Notes: a model not told the origin generated them from the letters alone. 64,000 nucleotides of DNA from Lolium rigidum (GCF_022539505.1 NC_061514.1:34935769-34999768), one strand, 5' to 3'. Shown: positions 30,641 to 42,300, numbered from the stretch's first letter. Numbers and translations are program-made.

Positions 30641-32500
30641 TTCTTCATCGACAATATTATCAGGTTCCTCCCCTGAAACTATATTTTTATTCCATCACAT
30701 CTTATGTGCTTTGCTTGGAGCGTCGGTTTGTTTTTGTTTTTGTTTTTGTTTGAATAAAATGGATCCTAGCATTCATTGTGTGGGAGAGAGACACGCTCCG
30801 CTGTTGCATACGGAAAAATATGTCCTTAGGCTTTACTCATAGTATTCATGGCGAAGGTTGAATCTTCTTCGTTAAATTGTTATATGGTTGGAATCGGGAA
30901 ATGCTACATGTAGTAATTCTAAAATGTCTTGAATAAATGATACTTTGCAATTGTTTTGCTCATGTTTAAGCTCTTGCATCATATACTTTGCACCTATTAA
31001 TGAAGAAATACATAGAGCTTGCTAAAATTTGGTTTGCATAATTGGTCTCTCTAAAGTCTAGATAATTTCTAGTATTGAGTTTGAACAACAAGGAAGACGG
31101 TGTAGAGTCTTATAATGTTTACAATATGTCTTTTTTGTGAGTTTTGCTGCACCGGTTCATCCTTGTGTTTGTTTCAAATAACCTTGCTAGCCTAAACCTT
31201 GTATCGAGAGGGAATACTTCTCATGCATCCAAAATCCTTGAGCCAACCACTATGCCATTTGTGTCCACCATACCTACCTACTACATGGTATTTCTCCGCC
31301 ATTCCAAAGTAAATTGCTTGAGTGCTACCTTTAAAATTTCCATTCTTTACCTTTGCAATATATAGCTCATGGGACAAATAGCTTAAAAACTATTGTGGTA
31401 TTGAATATGTACTTATGCACTTTATCTCTTATTAAGTTGTTTGTTGTGCGATAACCATGTTCCTGGGGACGCCATTAACTACTCTTTGTTGAATATCATG
31501 TGAGTTTCTATGCATGTCCGTCTTGTCTGAAGTAAGGGAGATTTACCACTCATTTAATGGTTAGAGCATGCATAATGTTAGAGAAGAACATTGGGCCGCT
31601 AACTAAAGCCATGATCCATGGTGGAAGTTTCAGTTTTGGACATATATCCTCAATCTCATATGAGAACATTAATTGTTGCTACATGCTTATGCATTAAAGA
31701 GGAGTCCATTATCTGTTGTCTATGTTGTCCCGGTATGGATGTCTAAGTTGAGAATAATCAAAAGCGATAAATCCAATGCGAGCTTTCTCCTTAGACCTTT
31801 GTACAGGCGGCATAGAGGTACCCCTTTGTGACACTTGGTTAAAACATGTGTATTGCGATGACAATCCCGGTAATTCAAGCTAATTAGGACAAGGTGCGGG
31901 CACTATTAGTATACTATGCATGAGGCTTGCAACTTGTAAGATATAATTTACATAATACATATGCTTTATTACTACCGTTGACAAAATTGTTTCTTGTTTT
32001 CAAAACCAAAGCTCTAGCACAAATATAGCAATCAATGCTTCCCTCTTCAAAGGGCCCTTCTTTTACTTTTATGTTGAGTCAGTTCACCTATCTCTCTCCA
32101 CCTCAAGAAGAAAACACTTGTGTGAACTGTGCATTGATTCCTACATACTTGCATATTGCACTTGTTATAATACTTTACATTGACAATATCCATGAGATAT
32201 ACATGTTATAAGTTGAAAGCAACCGCTGAAACTTAATCTTCCTTTGTGTTGCTTCAATACCTTTACTTTGATTTATTGCTTTATGAGTTAACTCTTATGC
32301 AAGAATTATTGATGTTTGTCTTGAAAGTACTATTCATGAAAAGTCTTTGCTTGATGATTCATTTGTTTACCCATGTCATTACCATTGTTTTGATCCCTTC
32401 ATTCATTACATATGCTTACAATAGTATGATCAAGGTTATGATGGCATGTCACTCCAGAAATTATCTTTGTTATCGTTTACCCGCTCGGGACGAGCAGGAA

Positions 32501-32516
32501 CTAAGCTTGGGGATGC
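32501..32516 (+). promoter_or_regulatory. Polypurine tract
   Basis: ctaagcttggggatgc lies immediately upstream of the 3' LTR, in the position of the plus-strand primer. The same 16-mer occurs twice inside the element, at 30554 and 30612. Confidence 0.75.
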
Positions 32517-34112
32517 TGATACGCCTCCGACGTATCGATAATTTCTTATGTTCCATGCCACATTATTGATGATATCTACATGTTTTATGCATACTTTATG
32601 TCATATTTATGCATTTTCCGGCACTAACCTATTAACGAGATGCTTGAAGAGCCGGTTCTTGTTTTCTCGCTGTTTTTGGTTTCAGAAATCCTAGTAAGGA
32701 AATATTCTCGGAATTGGACGAAATCAACGCCCGGGGGCCTATTTTTACACGAAGCTTCCAGAAGACCGGAGGACTTACGAAGTGGGGCCACGAGGCGCCG
32801 CCACAACAGGGCGGCGCGGCCTGGGCCTTGGCCGCGCGGCCCTGGCGTGTGGGGCCCTCGTGTGCCCCCCTGACCTGCCCTTCCGCCTACATATAGTCTT
32901 CGTCGCGAAACCCCCGCATCCGAGAGCCACGATACGGAAAACCTTCCGGAGACGACGCCGCCGCCAATCCCATCTCGGGGGATTCAGGAGATCGCCTCCG
33001 GCACCCTGCCGGAGAGGGAATCATCTCCCGGAGGACTCTTCACCGCCATGATCGCCTCCGGAGTGATGAGTGAGTAGTTCACCCCTGGATTATGGGTCCA
33101 TAGCAGTAGCTAGATGGTCGTCTTCTCCTTATGTGCTTCATTGTTGGATCTTGTGAGCTGCCTAACATGATCAAGATCATCTATCTGTAATGCTATATGT
33201 TGTGTTTGTTGGGATCCGATGGATAGAGAATATTATGTTATGTTGATTATCAATCTATTACCTATGTTTCGTTTATGATCTTGCATGCTCTCCGTTATTA
33301 GTAGAGGCTCTGGCCAAGTTTTTACTCTTAACTCCAAGAGGGAGTATTTATGCTCGATAGTGGGTTCATGCCTCCATTAAATCTGGGACGAGTGACGAGA
33401 AAGTTCTAAGGTTGTGGATGTCGCTGTTGCCACTAGGGATAAAACATTGATGCTATGTCCGAGGATGTAGTTATTGATTACATTACGCACCATACTTAAT
33501 GCAATTATCTGTTGTTTGCAACTTAATACTGGAAGGGGTTCGGATGATAACCTGAAGGTGGACTTTTTAGGCATAGATGCATGCTGGATAGCGGTCTCTG
33601 TACTTTGTCGTAATGCCCAATTAAATCTCACTATACTCATCATATCATGTATGTGCATGGTCATGTCCTCTCTATTTGTCAATTTCCCAACTGTAATTTG
33701 TTCACCCAACATGCTATTTATCTTATGGGAGAGACACCTCTAGTGAACTGTGGACCCCGGTCCATTCTTTTACATCGAATACAATCTACTGCAATTATTG
33801 TTCTACTGTTTTCTGCAAACAATCATCATCCACACTATACATCTAATCCTTTGTTACAGCAAGCCGGTGAAATTGACAACCTCACTGTTTCGTTGGGGCA
33901 AAGTACTTTGGTTGTGTTGTGCAGGTTCCACGTTGGCGCCGGAATCCCTGGTGTTGCGCCGCACTACATTCCTCCGCCATCAACCTTCAACGTGCTTCTT
34001 GACTCCTACTGGTTCGATAAACCTTGGTTTCTTACTGAGGGAAAACTTGCTGCTGTGCGCATCATACCTTCCTCTTGGGGTTCCCAACGGACGTGTTAAT
34101 TACGCGCAATCA
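32517..34112 (+). repeat. 3' LTR of Athila-like element
   Basis: It is collinear with 25959-27553 with scattered differences (for example near 32643-32673 and 33381-33420) and ends CAATCA followed by the agctc duplication. Confidence 0.93.
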
Positions 34113-34320
34113 AGCTCTAGAAGGTGGACTTAGGGGTATGGGGTTTTGGATGCCAAATGGAGGAGTCAGGAAAATATTTGAATTTCAGCACTGTGTGAAG
34201 TAGCTCATTTGGTTGGTTAGCAATTCTCCAAGATGCCATAAGGATAAGAGCATGATTCATGGCTTGGATATTACGAATACCTAACCCTCCTTCATCTTTT
34301 GGTGTGCAAATATCCTATTG
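34113..34320 (-). mobile_element. Upstream part of the interrupted LINE
   Basis: The minus strand encodes DEGGLGIRNIQAMNHALIL-like and FDSSIWHPKPH-like remnants (post-RT region), which continue directly into the segment at 25958 once the LTR element and one agctc are removed. Confidence 0.72.
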
Positions 34321-34345
34321 GCAGGTTAGGAATACATCCCTGTAG

Positions 34346-34491
34346 GTTTAACGATGTGGCTTTGAGTTTGATCTTTTGTATTGCTTTTGTAAGATATTGT
34401 GAATAATCTAATAAAAAAAACCGTGTGCATCCCTTGCATGCAGAGCTGGGATGATATTTCCTCTATTTTGAAAAAAAAGAAAGAAAAAGGA
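34346..34491 (+). repeat. LINE-type 3' tail on plus strand
   Basis: The sequence gatcttttgtattgc, aataatctaataaaaaaaac, cgtgtgcatc, gcatgcagagctggg and cctctattttgaaaaaaaag resembles the 3' untranslated tail of common Triticeae LINEs. It adjoins a minus-strand LINE in opposite orientation, like the arrangement at 11.3 kb. Confidence 0.65.
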
Positions 34492-34499
34492 ATACAACC

Positions 34500-36195
34500 A
34501 TAAAACATCAACTAAGTGAAATGGCATAGCAAATCTAGGCCCGACCTGAGTGTTGAAGCAAAAGGATCACGATGAGTGAGGATACTTATCAAAAAGAGTA
34601 AAATACATAGTACTCAAACTTGTCGGTGGGTTTCAGATTGATCATCCTACTAAGAGAATACCTAATTACGATCACTAAATTCCGCTCCCGCAGCGCTGTG
34701 TATTTGTCGACGTGGCATTCACGGGACCAAAGTGTCAGTGCACATGCAAGATTCCAGTATTGTTTATTTTTTCAGAAAACCCCTAAAGCTTGGGAATTGT
34801 AGAAACAGCTATCCATCCCCTTCCTCTAGCACCGAATCCGGCGAGTTTTTCCCCCTCCTGCCCATGCCAGCACTGCTCGGCATCTACTTCCCTGCGCACC
34901 AGGAAGCCTCCTCGCTCAAGAACGGCGGCGCGCACCAAGATCAGCAGCCTCCGATTTGTGGCCCCCAGATGCGAGCATCGACGCCGCCAAATCCGTTCCG
35001 TTCCTTCTCGTCGCTGGCGCAGCCCCGCCTCCTACCCAGCACTGTGCTAGACAACCGCGGACCTCCACTCTGTCATCTCGCACGCCTGACATCCGCCGGT
35101 GCCGCAGCCTGGCGGCCAAGTCGCTATCGAGTCTGCCGCCCACGCAAGGAGTTAGCTCCTACTCTGGGAATTCTTAATCCCAAGGCATCTAAGCTCGGGG
35201 TGGGGCGCACAAAGAATATTCCGGAGTGCTCGCCGTCCCGTACAGACCGTGTGGGATAGGATGGTTGCAGCGATGCCGACGCCGTGCAAAAGCCCTAGGT
35301 CGCCACAGGAACCATCCTAGTTGTGGTTGTGGTCGCGCTGCGTCGCCGGTTTTTTGGCCGCTGTGAATCGCGGGAAGAGGTGCCCTTCATTCATGCGGTA
35401 GGCGAAGGGGAAACGGTGGAGAAAACAAAAGGTCTCAAGCAGGACTGGCCCATATGAGCTTGTCGCGGCCCGAACCATGAGAAATCGCCTAATTCAACCT
35501 GCCGAGTAGCCGCCCTGATACGTAGGCTGGCCCACTTGACACTAATTCACAAGCTAAATGAGTTCAACGACGCTGCCCCGATTAGAGGAATGATCTGGAG
35601 CGTTGGCAAGTAAGATCTGACGGCCTGGAGCGGCAAATCATTGTGTTAACCAGTTCTAGATAAAATTTGGGGCTCCCTTGACATTCTTTAAGGGAATCTC
35701 CAGCGGCCCGGCTCAAACACACTATGTCGGTCCATTTTGGCCGCATGGAGACGGGAACTAGGAAAACCCAGCCCAATGGCCCAATTTAGACAGACCACTG
35801 TACCCACCATGACCTATTTGCTGCCCAAATTCGGGCATCAAATGTGTCTCCACGGACACAGCGTGGGCCGTGTGTGTGTCCTCCCGTTGCTAGCGAGGGC
35901 CCACGTGGCAGCTGGTGAGCTCCCTCTTTGCCTTCTGCACGCGCTTGTCACCGCGATCGATGTCTCATTTCGAATTCAATGGTCGCACCAGGGCTTGCAT
36001 GCGGCAGCTGGTCTTTTGCGCCGCGAGCAATGGCACGCGCTTGGAATCCAACGACGACATTGATGGTAGTAAATCCCCATCCGTTTTAAGGCCATCGGTC
36101 GTGCCTTCCCTTGCCTACACTGCCCCAAAACCATTAACCCTCTCTCACCTCCTTTTTCCCCAGAGCACCAGCACCCTCCCTTCCTCGAGGACACC
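34500..36195 (+). other. Unassigned sequence with gene-like GC-rich patches
   Basis: 34790-35260 and 35780-36190 are GC-rich with several overlapping open frames on both strands, none matching a family I recognise. The CT-rich ctctctcacctcctttttcc at 36139-36158 precedes the ORF at 36196. No TIR or duplication was found for this stretch. Confidence 0.35.
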
Positions 36196-36545
36196 ATGGG
36201 CAAACGATGGCCCGTGAGTAATCCGAAGAACAACGACCATGAGGCAGGGTCATCAGCAGCGAAGCCGAAGAAGAAATGTGCACATCTCCCCATCCTCGTG
36301 GATGTTGTGTGGATGTTGTACAATAATAGGAACGACTACGAGGGGTGGGACGATGTCCACCTCCTCGGTGACTGGCATCTCAACACGCGGAGGGTGCCCA
36401 TGCCTCCGATGCCACGTCCGGGTCGGGAAAGGTGCTAAGAGATCATGCGGAGGTGTGCCCTTCTTCTTCTTGATCTCCTGGTGGATCCACCATTCGTCTT
36501 CGATTTGACTTTGTGGGACACCTACGGCAATGTCAAGTGGGACCC
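36196..36545 (+). pseudogene. Fragment of grass hypothetical protein of the VPVPPVP type
   Basis: The ATG at 36196 gives MGKRWPVSNPKNNDHEAGSS, then WDDVHLLGDWHLNTRRVP, MPPMPRPGRER and, after a one-base shift at 36435, EIMRRCALLLLDLLVDP and FVFDLTLWDTYGNVKWDP followed by a stop. This matches the arrangement W-L, VPxPPxP, GRxR, charged helix, LxPxxxxDP, W in the CACTA-associated protein at 5248-5808. Further fragments downstream (LRLAMKALQLQGTP at about 36885, FAMDASRASPRQTP at about 38445) look like the same gene interrupted by the CACTA insertion. The function is unknown. Confidence 0.5.
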
Positions 36546-36988
36546 TTGACATTGTGTCGGGTTCCTTAGCAACGACGAGTTCGTGCACAACCCTCCGCCA
36601 GCCGTGGAGGTGAGATCAAGGTTGAGGAGAATTCAAGGATGACACGACCGACTACCTACCTAGGCTACCTCGTAGTGGCGTAGCCAGGATGTTAACCTTC
36701 TGTAGTCATTTCAAAGTTTTGTAGTCAAATACATGTATTTATATGATTTTTTCGTCATTTTCTGCATGATTTTAGCCTATGTACGTGAAAAACAATCTAG
36801 TAATATGACTACTTGGTTGACAAGGTCAAGGAGGCCAAGGGTGTGGGGAGGGGCGGGGGCTGGGGGGTGGGGGTCGATGAGAAGGCGCTTAGGCTCGCCA
36901 TGAAGGCATTACAGCTGCAGGGCACACCGAGCGTGTAGAGGCATACTTTGACTACCCACATGCAAGTACGGATGGACTAGGAGGAAGC
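36546..36988 (+). other. Continuation of the decayed hypothetical gene
   Basis: Weakly coding, with a G-rich stretch at 36850-36880. Phrases resembling a helical ALRLAMKALQLQ segment lie just before the CACTA insertion. Stops occur in all frames. Confidence 0.35.
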
Positions 36989-36991
36989 GCT

Positions 36992-38434
36992 CACTAATAG
37001 GAAAACCATTATAGGTAGAAATGTATTCTATGGCCCACGAAAAAAATATGCTCCACAAATATAATTCGGTGGCGCGCCAAAAAATATGCTTCAAATTTCT
37101 GTGGCGCATGTAGTACTGGTGCACCACATGAAGGCAAAGTTCTGTGGCGCCTGTGAACGGATGCGCCACAGAATCTACATGGAGCCCACGCGGGTCCCGC
37201 ACTGCACATGGACGAAGGGAATTCTGTGGCGCATCTGCCACATGCGCCAAAGAAGTTCATCTTTCTGTGGCGCACGTAGGCATATACGCCACAGAAAGTT
37301 GAATGGATTTTTTCTCCCCACGCAACTCCACCACCCCTGTGGAGTGCCTTTTTTTTAGCACTGTAAAATATAAAAGAGATAGATAGAAATTTCAATAAAT
37401 AAAATCATTCGAGGTTCCCATGTATTATGTCATCTAGTACCACTGAAAATTAACAGACATGAATTTCGACTTTTTTTTTTGCAAAATTGCGTTGCAAAAT
37501 CATCAAAGTAGATTTGTGGTTGCATAGGAACTCGAAAAAATGCACAATATATCAAAATGACCGGGAGAAAATTCTACATCCGAATTCACCCGGGCTTGCT
37601 CGGTTACACAATTTTAGAATCGCCAAATTCGAAAAGAGTAAAAAGTTACGACAAAATAAAGACTTTTTGCTGCAAAATAGAAAATTCGAAAAAAAAATCC
37701 GTGGCGCATCTTATGCCCATGCGCCACAGAAGTTTTGGCCCAGATTTTGAATTTCGGAGGCGCCATTCTCCTCCACCACTTCTCCTCACTTCTCCATCTC
37801 CTCACTTCTCCTCCACTTCTTCTCCCCTCCCTTCTTCTCCACCACCACAACCACCACCACCACCTCCTTCCTTCTTCTCCCTCCTCCTCCTCCTACGGTT
37901 TCCTCCACCGGCGACCACCACCTTCTTCTCCTCCTCCGGCGACCACCACCTTTTTCTCCTCCTCCGGCGACCACCACCTTCTTCTTCTCTTCCAGCAACC
38001 ACCACCTTCTCCTCCTCCTCCTCCGGCGACCACCACCACCTTCTCCTCCTCCTTCGGCGACCACCACCACCACCTCCTCCTCCACCACCACTACCACCAT
38101 CACCACCTCCTCCTCCTCCTCCTCCTCCACCACCACCACCACCTCCACCATCACCTCCTCCGGCCGGCCGGCCTCCTCCTCCTCCTCCACCCCACCCCAC
38201 CACTCACTTTCCTGCGAAATTCAAAATAAAAACCGGTGAAATTCCGGCGGTCCCAGATCTAGATTCGGTGGCGCATACTGACCTGGCGCGCCACAGAAGT
38301 TTCAAGAATTCTGTGGCGCATGTACATATGCGCCATAAAATTGAAATACTAGTCGCGTGGCAACTATGGCAACCGAGATATGCGCCACAGAATTCTTTTT
38401 TGGTGCGCCACAGTTGGCCTATTTTCCACTAGTG
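36992..38434. mobile_element. Non-autonomous CACTA element with perfect 3-bp target duplication
   Basis: It starts CACTAATAGGAAAACC and ends CCACTAGTG; gct lies on both sides (36989-36991 and 38435-38437). Subterminal units of the ctgtggcgcatg/catgcgccacag type repeat at both ends (37050-37300 and 37695-37735, 38265-38415). The interior has no transposase and consists largely of a simple-sequence tract. Orientation cannot be set. It uses a different subterminal motif from the CACTA at 1-9925. Confidence 0.93.
37765..38195. repeat. CTC/CCA-rich microsatellite and minisatellite
   Basis: Runs of ctcctc, ccaccacca and a repeating ctccggcgaccaccacctt unit form long open frames on both strands (proline/serine-rich on plus, glycine/arginine/valine-rich on minus). 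I treat these as repeat artefacts within the CACTA element. Confidence 0.85.
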
Positions 38435-38437
38435 GCT

Positions 38438-38630
38438 CAGGTTCGCCATGGATGCCTCCCGTGCGTCACCCCGACAAACACCAAGGTCGCCGTGGGACCA
38501 GTGGTCTGTTCTTGCTCCAGCAGCTCCATCAGCGACATTCGCTATAGCGGCTCCTACGCCGGTGTTCCCTCTACGGCACCGGCGCCCAACTGGTCGTGGG
38601 AGATGCTGGTGAGCGTGGAACAAACCTAGA
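38438..38630 (+). pseudogene. Downstream remnant of the interrupted hypothetical gene
   Basis: The continuation after the CACTA element reads FAMDASRASPRQTPRSPWDQ and an alanine/proline-rich segment before stops. It is consistent with the low-complexity middle of the VPVPPVP-type hypothetical protein. Confidence is limited by the short length. Confidence 0.35.
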
Positions 38631-39379
38631 AGAATGATGACAAGTAGTAGACATGGATTTCGTCCAGCCTGGTTTTTTTAGTTTGCCTTCTTTTTCGTTT
38701 CAACTTCGTAAATTAATTTCGCTTTGTACATTTTTTTTGTCCGGGCCGCTAGGCTTCCCCTGAGCAAAACAAACTAGGGTGACGATACAAACGATTTTGT
38801 ATTTATGGCCCGACCTAAATGAAACAAAGCGCACATGTCCCTAGCTCTACATGACACACTCTTCCTACCTTTAACTTCTCTGTCGGGCTCCACAGTCTTG
38901 GAAAGTAATTGAAACTGGAAACTCAATTCGTCTCTCGGATGCATATGCTACCTCTACAACAAAAATATAATTTTAAGTGTTGAAAATTTTTGACAAAAAA
39001 TCTACATGTACATCTTTATAATATATGTGCGGTCGATAAGTTTTGCGAGAAACTGATATTTTTGTGGTATATGTAAAAAAGAAAATTTTGTCTCGTCAGA
39101 AGCCTTATTTTTAGCATCAAATTTTATCTTTTTTATTTTACCCGCACCACACGACAAGTTGATTTTCATGGAACGACTTTTTTGACGCATATCATGTGAA
39201 GATGTACGTGTGAATTTTTAGTTTAATTTTTTTACATTTCAAAATATATTTAAGATGCATTTCAAAACAAAAGGAGCATATGCTCTCATGAGCTAAAACA
39301 ACCGCTCCCCATTGCCTTTTTGCCATCTGGAAATGCTTGCGCACCCATGCATGCACCTGCAGATCGATGGACGTGGCAA
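38631..39379. other. AT-rich intergenic sequence
   Basis: No gene was found. A weak inverted relationship (gcatatgctacctctacaac at about 38941 against gagcatatgctcctttt read from 39290 on the opposite strand) hints at a decayed MITE of about 350 bp, but no target duplication was found. Confidence 0.35.
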
Positions 39380-39552
39380 CAAGGAAAAAAATAGCGCGCT
39401 ATAATAAAATGGCGTCGGCTAAAAAATATGCTATTAGCGTCATTATAGTGCATATATAGACGCTATATATGCTGAAAATGATGTAGCGTGGCATGTCCAG
39501 AAACGCTATAGCGTGCTATTAGCGCCGAAATAGCGCGCTATTTTTTTCCATG
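39380..39552. mobile_element. Small MITE of the ATAGCGCGCTAT family, copy 1
   Basis: Its ends are CAAGGAAAAAAATAGCGCGCTA and, reversed, CATGGAAAAAAATAGCGCGCTA. The interior repeats tagcg/cgcta palindromes. ggcaa borders both sides (39375-39379 and 39553-39557). The related copy at 54846-55025 has a clean 8-bp duplication. Confidence 0.8.
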
Positions 39553-41413
39553 GGCAACACGCGGGAGAGAAGCTATCCCGAATTCCTCCGAACCCAACCT
39601 GGCCAAGTGAAGTGCGTACGTACGTGCTGTCGTAACACTCTGATAGTGACTCTTCCTGGCCGGACGCAGGGATACCTTGCGCCCAAAGGATATATGACAA
39701 GCCTATCTATGAGACTATGACCGTATGACGCGCCCTTTTGCCATGGCCGTCGTGCGCATACCGAGAATTGCTCCGCCAGAAAGCATCAGCGCAATGAGCT
39801 CGTCCGTTCTTTGCTTCGAGAAATCTAGGTGGGTTGTTTGTATAATAATAAGTTGACGGGAGAATTAGGGTCGACTCCGATGCATGCATCAGTATCTATC
39901 TGTCCCTGCGAGGACAAAGCTCGTGTACACACACTGATAGCTACTCCCGGCATGCACGTGTGAAGGACAGTAGTCCATTTCCAAACATGCCATGCGCCAA
40001 GAAAACAATGCAATATATAGAAAGACTTCTCAAAGAAGAAATAAAACGAGACATTTGGAGATTTCTACGAGTCGGAAGATCCGATGATGCAGAAGATAGC
40101 AAGAATTCATTCAATAGAATCATGGCAATTTTAGTCCAATGATACAAACCTCAATGAGATTAATTTGTCGGCAAACAGGGCATATACTCAGAGAAAAAAA
40201 ATACTATCCGGTAGTATGTGGAGCATTTTGCGATGGCAAGGTGGAATGCTACACTACTCTCCGGTAGTATGTGCACCTTTTTATGGTAGAGGAACTATGT
40301 TTTTCGAACCTTTTGCCTTGTTTAAAAACATATAGTATTCTTAGTATAGAGTATGTATTTATTACCCCTATATGTGATATTGTGACCATTTTTACTCTAC
40401 ATTAAAAGATAATATTTTGCACTTTGTGTTAGTGTGTGACTTAATTTTCTATTTTTTGTTTTTTTAAACATAAGGCCTTAGGCCCGGCTTTATATCTAAA
40501 GCCCCTATGTTTTGTTCTTTCCCTAAACTTCTAACATTTTATCATGTTTCTGTTAAAATCTGTAAAAAATTGTGCGACTTATTGTTGAACAAGTATCGTT
40601 AGCCACATTATATTGCACTCTCCTCTGCGCGCCATGCATGTTGGGTGTTATCTAGTGAGCTGTCATGCTATTGTAACATGTGGGTTTGCTTGCCAGTATG
40701 GAAAAATAAATTGAGGTAAACAACGTCAGGTTGCTTAATCGAGAGGTTAAACATGGCCGTATTTTTAAATATGGTCAAAGTCTTCACAAAAGTCAAAGTA
40801 AAAAATGTGAAACATACTTATCATTCAGATAATGGACGGACAAAATATAGTACTATATGCATATTCACAGCCATCTGTAGAACACAAAAGATGATCAATT
40901 GAAGCAGCCTTTTTAGGCCTGCAGTTAATAATGTGTATTTTCTGAGGTCGTAATCGGGTGTTAGGACCCGTGAGCGAAGCACCAGTAGGTTTTACTCAGG
41001 CCGAAGAAAGCACACGGGACTATTTAAAACAGTCCGAAACTTCGGACATCCTTTTTCACGTTTTCATCGAGATCACTGCCTGAAAGCAACTCTCAGGTGG
41101 AGCATCAACTAGATTCAGACTCCAGGCTTTCTGTTGGTGAATGCTTGAATCTTTATCACGGTACTTTGTTGTCCCAATTGCGGATAACTCTCTAGAAAGG
41201 ACGAAGAGAAAACGGGAGATAACTCTCAGTCAACATTCACGTATTACAATCCAGATGCTTTTATTTAGTTTCAGTCCATATACTGTAATTCCATATAGTA
41301 TGCAAATTACAGACTCGATCAGCAGATGCACGGCTGCCGGCCGGTGCAATCCTTACGTTGCATGGCCATATGTAAGGCACGCCGTCGATCTAGCGGCAGG
41401 CAGGCCAGCCAAC
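39553..41413. other. Intergenic sequence left of the HMA gene
   Basis: Largely AT-rich. The phrase tccggtagtatgtg occurs twice (near 40208 and 40261). Nothing with a convincing ORF, TIR or RNA structure was seen. The part directly left of 41414 would be the 3' untranslated region of the HMA gene. Confidence 0.4.
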
Positions 41414-42014
41414 CTATCTACAGTATGGACAGGGGCATCGACTCGTCGATCCACAGATGACGCAGTACGCCTGCGGGTGGTGCGGCGTCGCGTACCATGG
41501 CATGTACATCAGGTCCTTGTTCGCGTCGCTATTGTCTCCGCCCTTCTCAGCGCCGCCGTCCTTGCTCTCCTCCTTGGCTGGGCCGACGGAGACGACGTGC
41601 GTGGTGAAGCGCTTCTTGCGCAGTCTCTCCACGACGTGGACCGGGTCGACCGTGCCGACAACCGTCATCTCCTGCTTCTCCATGTTAGCATCAATCTTAT
41701 CGATACCTGAGGCAATTAAGTTATGGATCAGTGGGTGCACACTAGACTGCAGACTGGTGCGTCGTGGTCAGCTCCCACGGTGATTGGGACGAAGCAGAGC
41801 AAAGGACAAAGAAGAGAAGGCTAGCTAGTATACCATGCAGACTGGTGATGGCCTCCATGGCCTTCTGCTTCTGCCAGCCGTCGTGCAGGTCCAGCTTCAG
41901 CACAGACTTCTGGAGCCCTCACAGAAAACAACAGCATCAGCAAACCATGAACCGCAATTGAAATCAGAAACTAAAACCCCAGTTTGATTGACTGTAAGTA
42001 ATCACCTGCTGCAT
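41414..42014 (-). CDS. Heavy-metal-associated (HMA) domain plant protein, three exons
   Basis: The predicted structure is complement(41414-41706, 41834-41909, 42006-42014), with GT-AG introns of 127 and 96 bp, giving 125 aa. The protein starts MQQ, then KSVLKLDLHDGWQKQKAMEA and ITSLHGIDKIDANMEKQEMT, VVGTVDPVHVVERLRKKRFT, the beta-alpha-beta-beta-alpha-beta HMA fold. The metal-binding CxxC of classical HMA domains is absent, as in many grass HPP/HIPP proteins, so metal binding is doubtful. A lysine/glutamate linker follows. Near the end, CVIC looks like the family's C-terminal cysteine (isoprenylation-type) motif, but GGA stands where a stop is expected and 12 more residues follow. The sequence upstream of 42045 is probably of mobile-element origin, so promoter integrity is uncertain. 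It could be a functional gene, a stop-loss allele or a recent pseudogene. Confidence 0.72.
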
Positions 42015-42044
42015 GGCGTCAATCGATTTGACCCACAAACCTTG

Positions 42045-42300
42045 ATCGGCGGATTTTGAATGGTGGAATGAAATGCTAGGCGATGATAGACATGAATGGT
42101 TGAGGAGGAATAATGTTTCTCCTCATACTATGATATGTGAGTCCATAGGGAGTGATGGCGGGTTTGATTTTATAGGGGCAGCCAAAGGGTTCAACAACCT
42201 CGGGGCAAAAGTCTCCGAATTATCTAAAGGTATGATTGTTGCACCCCCATGGGGCTCTCACAGCGATTTCAGCTTCGTGGCCGTTGGATCTTGCTAGCTG
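42045..42300 (+). other. Fragment of unknown origin upstream of HMA gene
   Basis: A 74-aa frame (42073-42297) reads MLGDDRHEWLRRNNVSPHTM and SIGSDGGFDFIGAAKGFNN. About 45 bp around 42151 (agtgatggcgggtttgattt) resemble 24872-24920, which lies in LINE RNase H sequence. It may be a LINE scrap. No stronger statement is possible. Confidence 0.3.

Larger units (their letters stand above)
29923..32500 (+). other. Non-coding 3' internal region of Athila-like element
   Basis: About 2.6 kb between the gag-protease stop and the polypurine tract carries no RT or integrase motif in any frame. A conserved motif follows the stop (29925-29991). Two exact copies of the polypurine 16-mer lie at 30554-30569 and 30612-30627, the second running into a perfect 9-bp hairpin (30620-30640). 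The whole region is collinear with 61483-64000. Confidence 0.8.
25959..34112 (+). mobile_element. Complete non-autonomous Athila-like Gypsy element
   Basis: Two LTRs of about 1595 bp (25959-27553 and 32517-34112) start TGATACGCC and end CAATCA. An agctc duplication flanks them. Between them are a tRNA-Asp primer binding site, a gag-protease ORF and a polypurine tract. The remaining 2.6 kb after the ORF has no reverse transcriptase, RNase H or integrase, so it needs enzymes from a relative. The LTRs differ only by scattered substitutions and small indels, so the insertion is relatively young compared with its surroundings. It split a LINE. Confidence 0.92.

Noticed and set aside
37557..38432. 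291-aa proline/serine-rich ORF and glycine-rich shadows
   Set aside because: Produced by CTC/CCA simple repeats inside a deleted CACTA element.
40190..40290. Repeated tccggtagtatgtg as an element end
   Set aside because: Only about 15 bp are repeated and neither TIR nor target duplication could be found.
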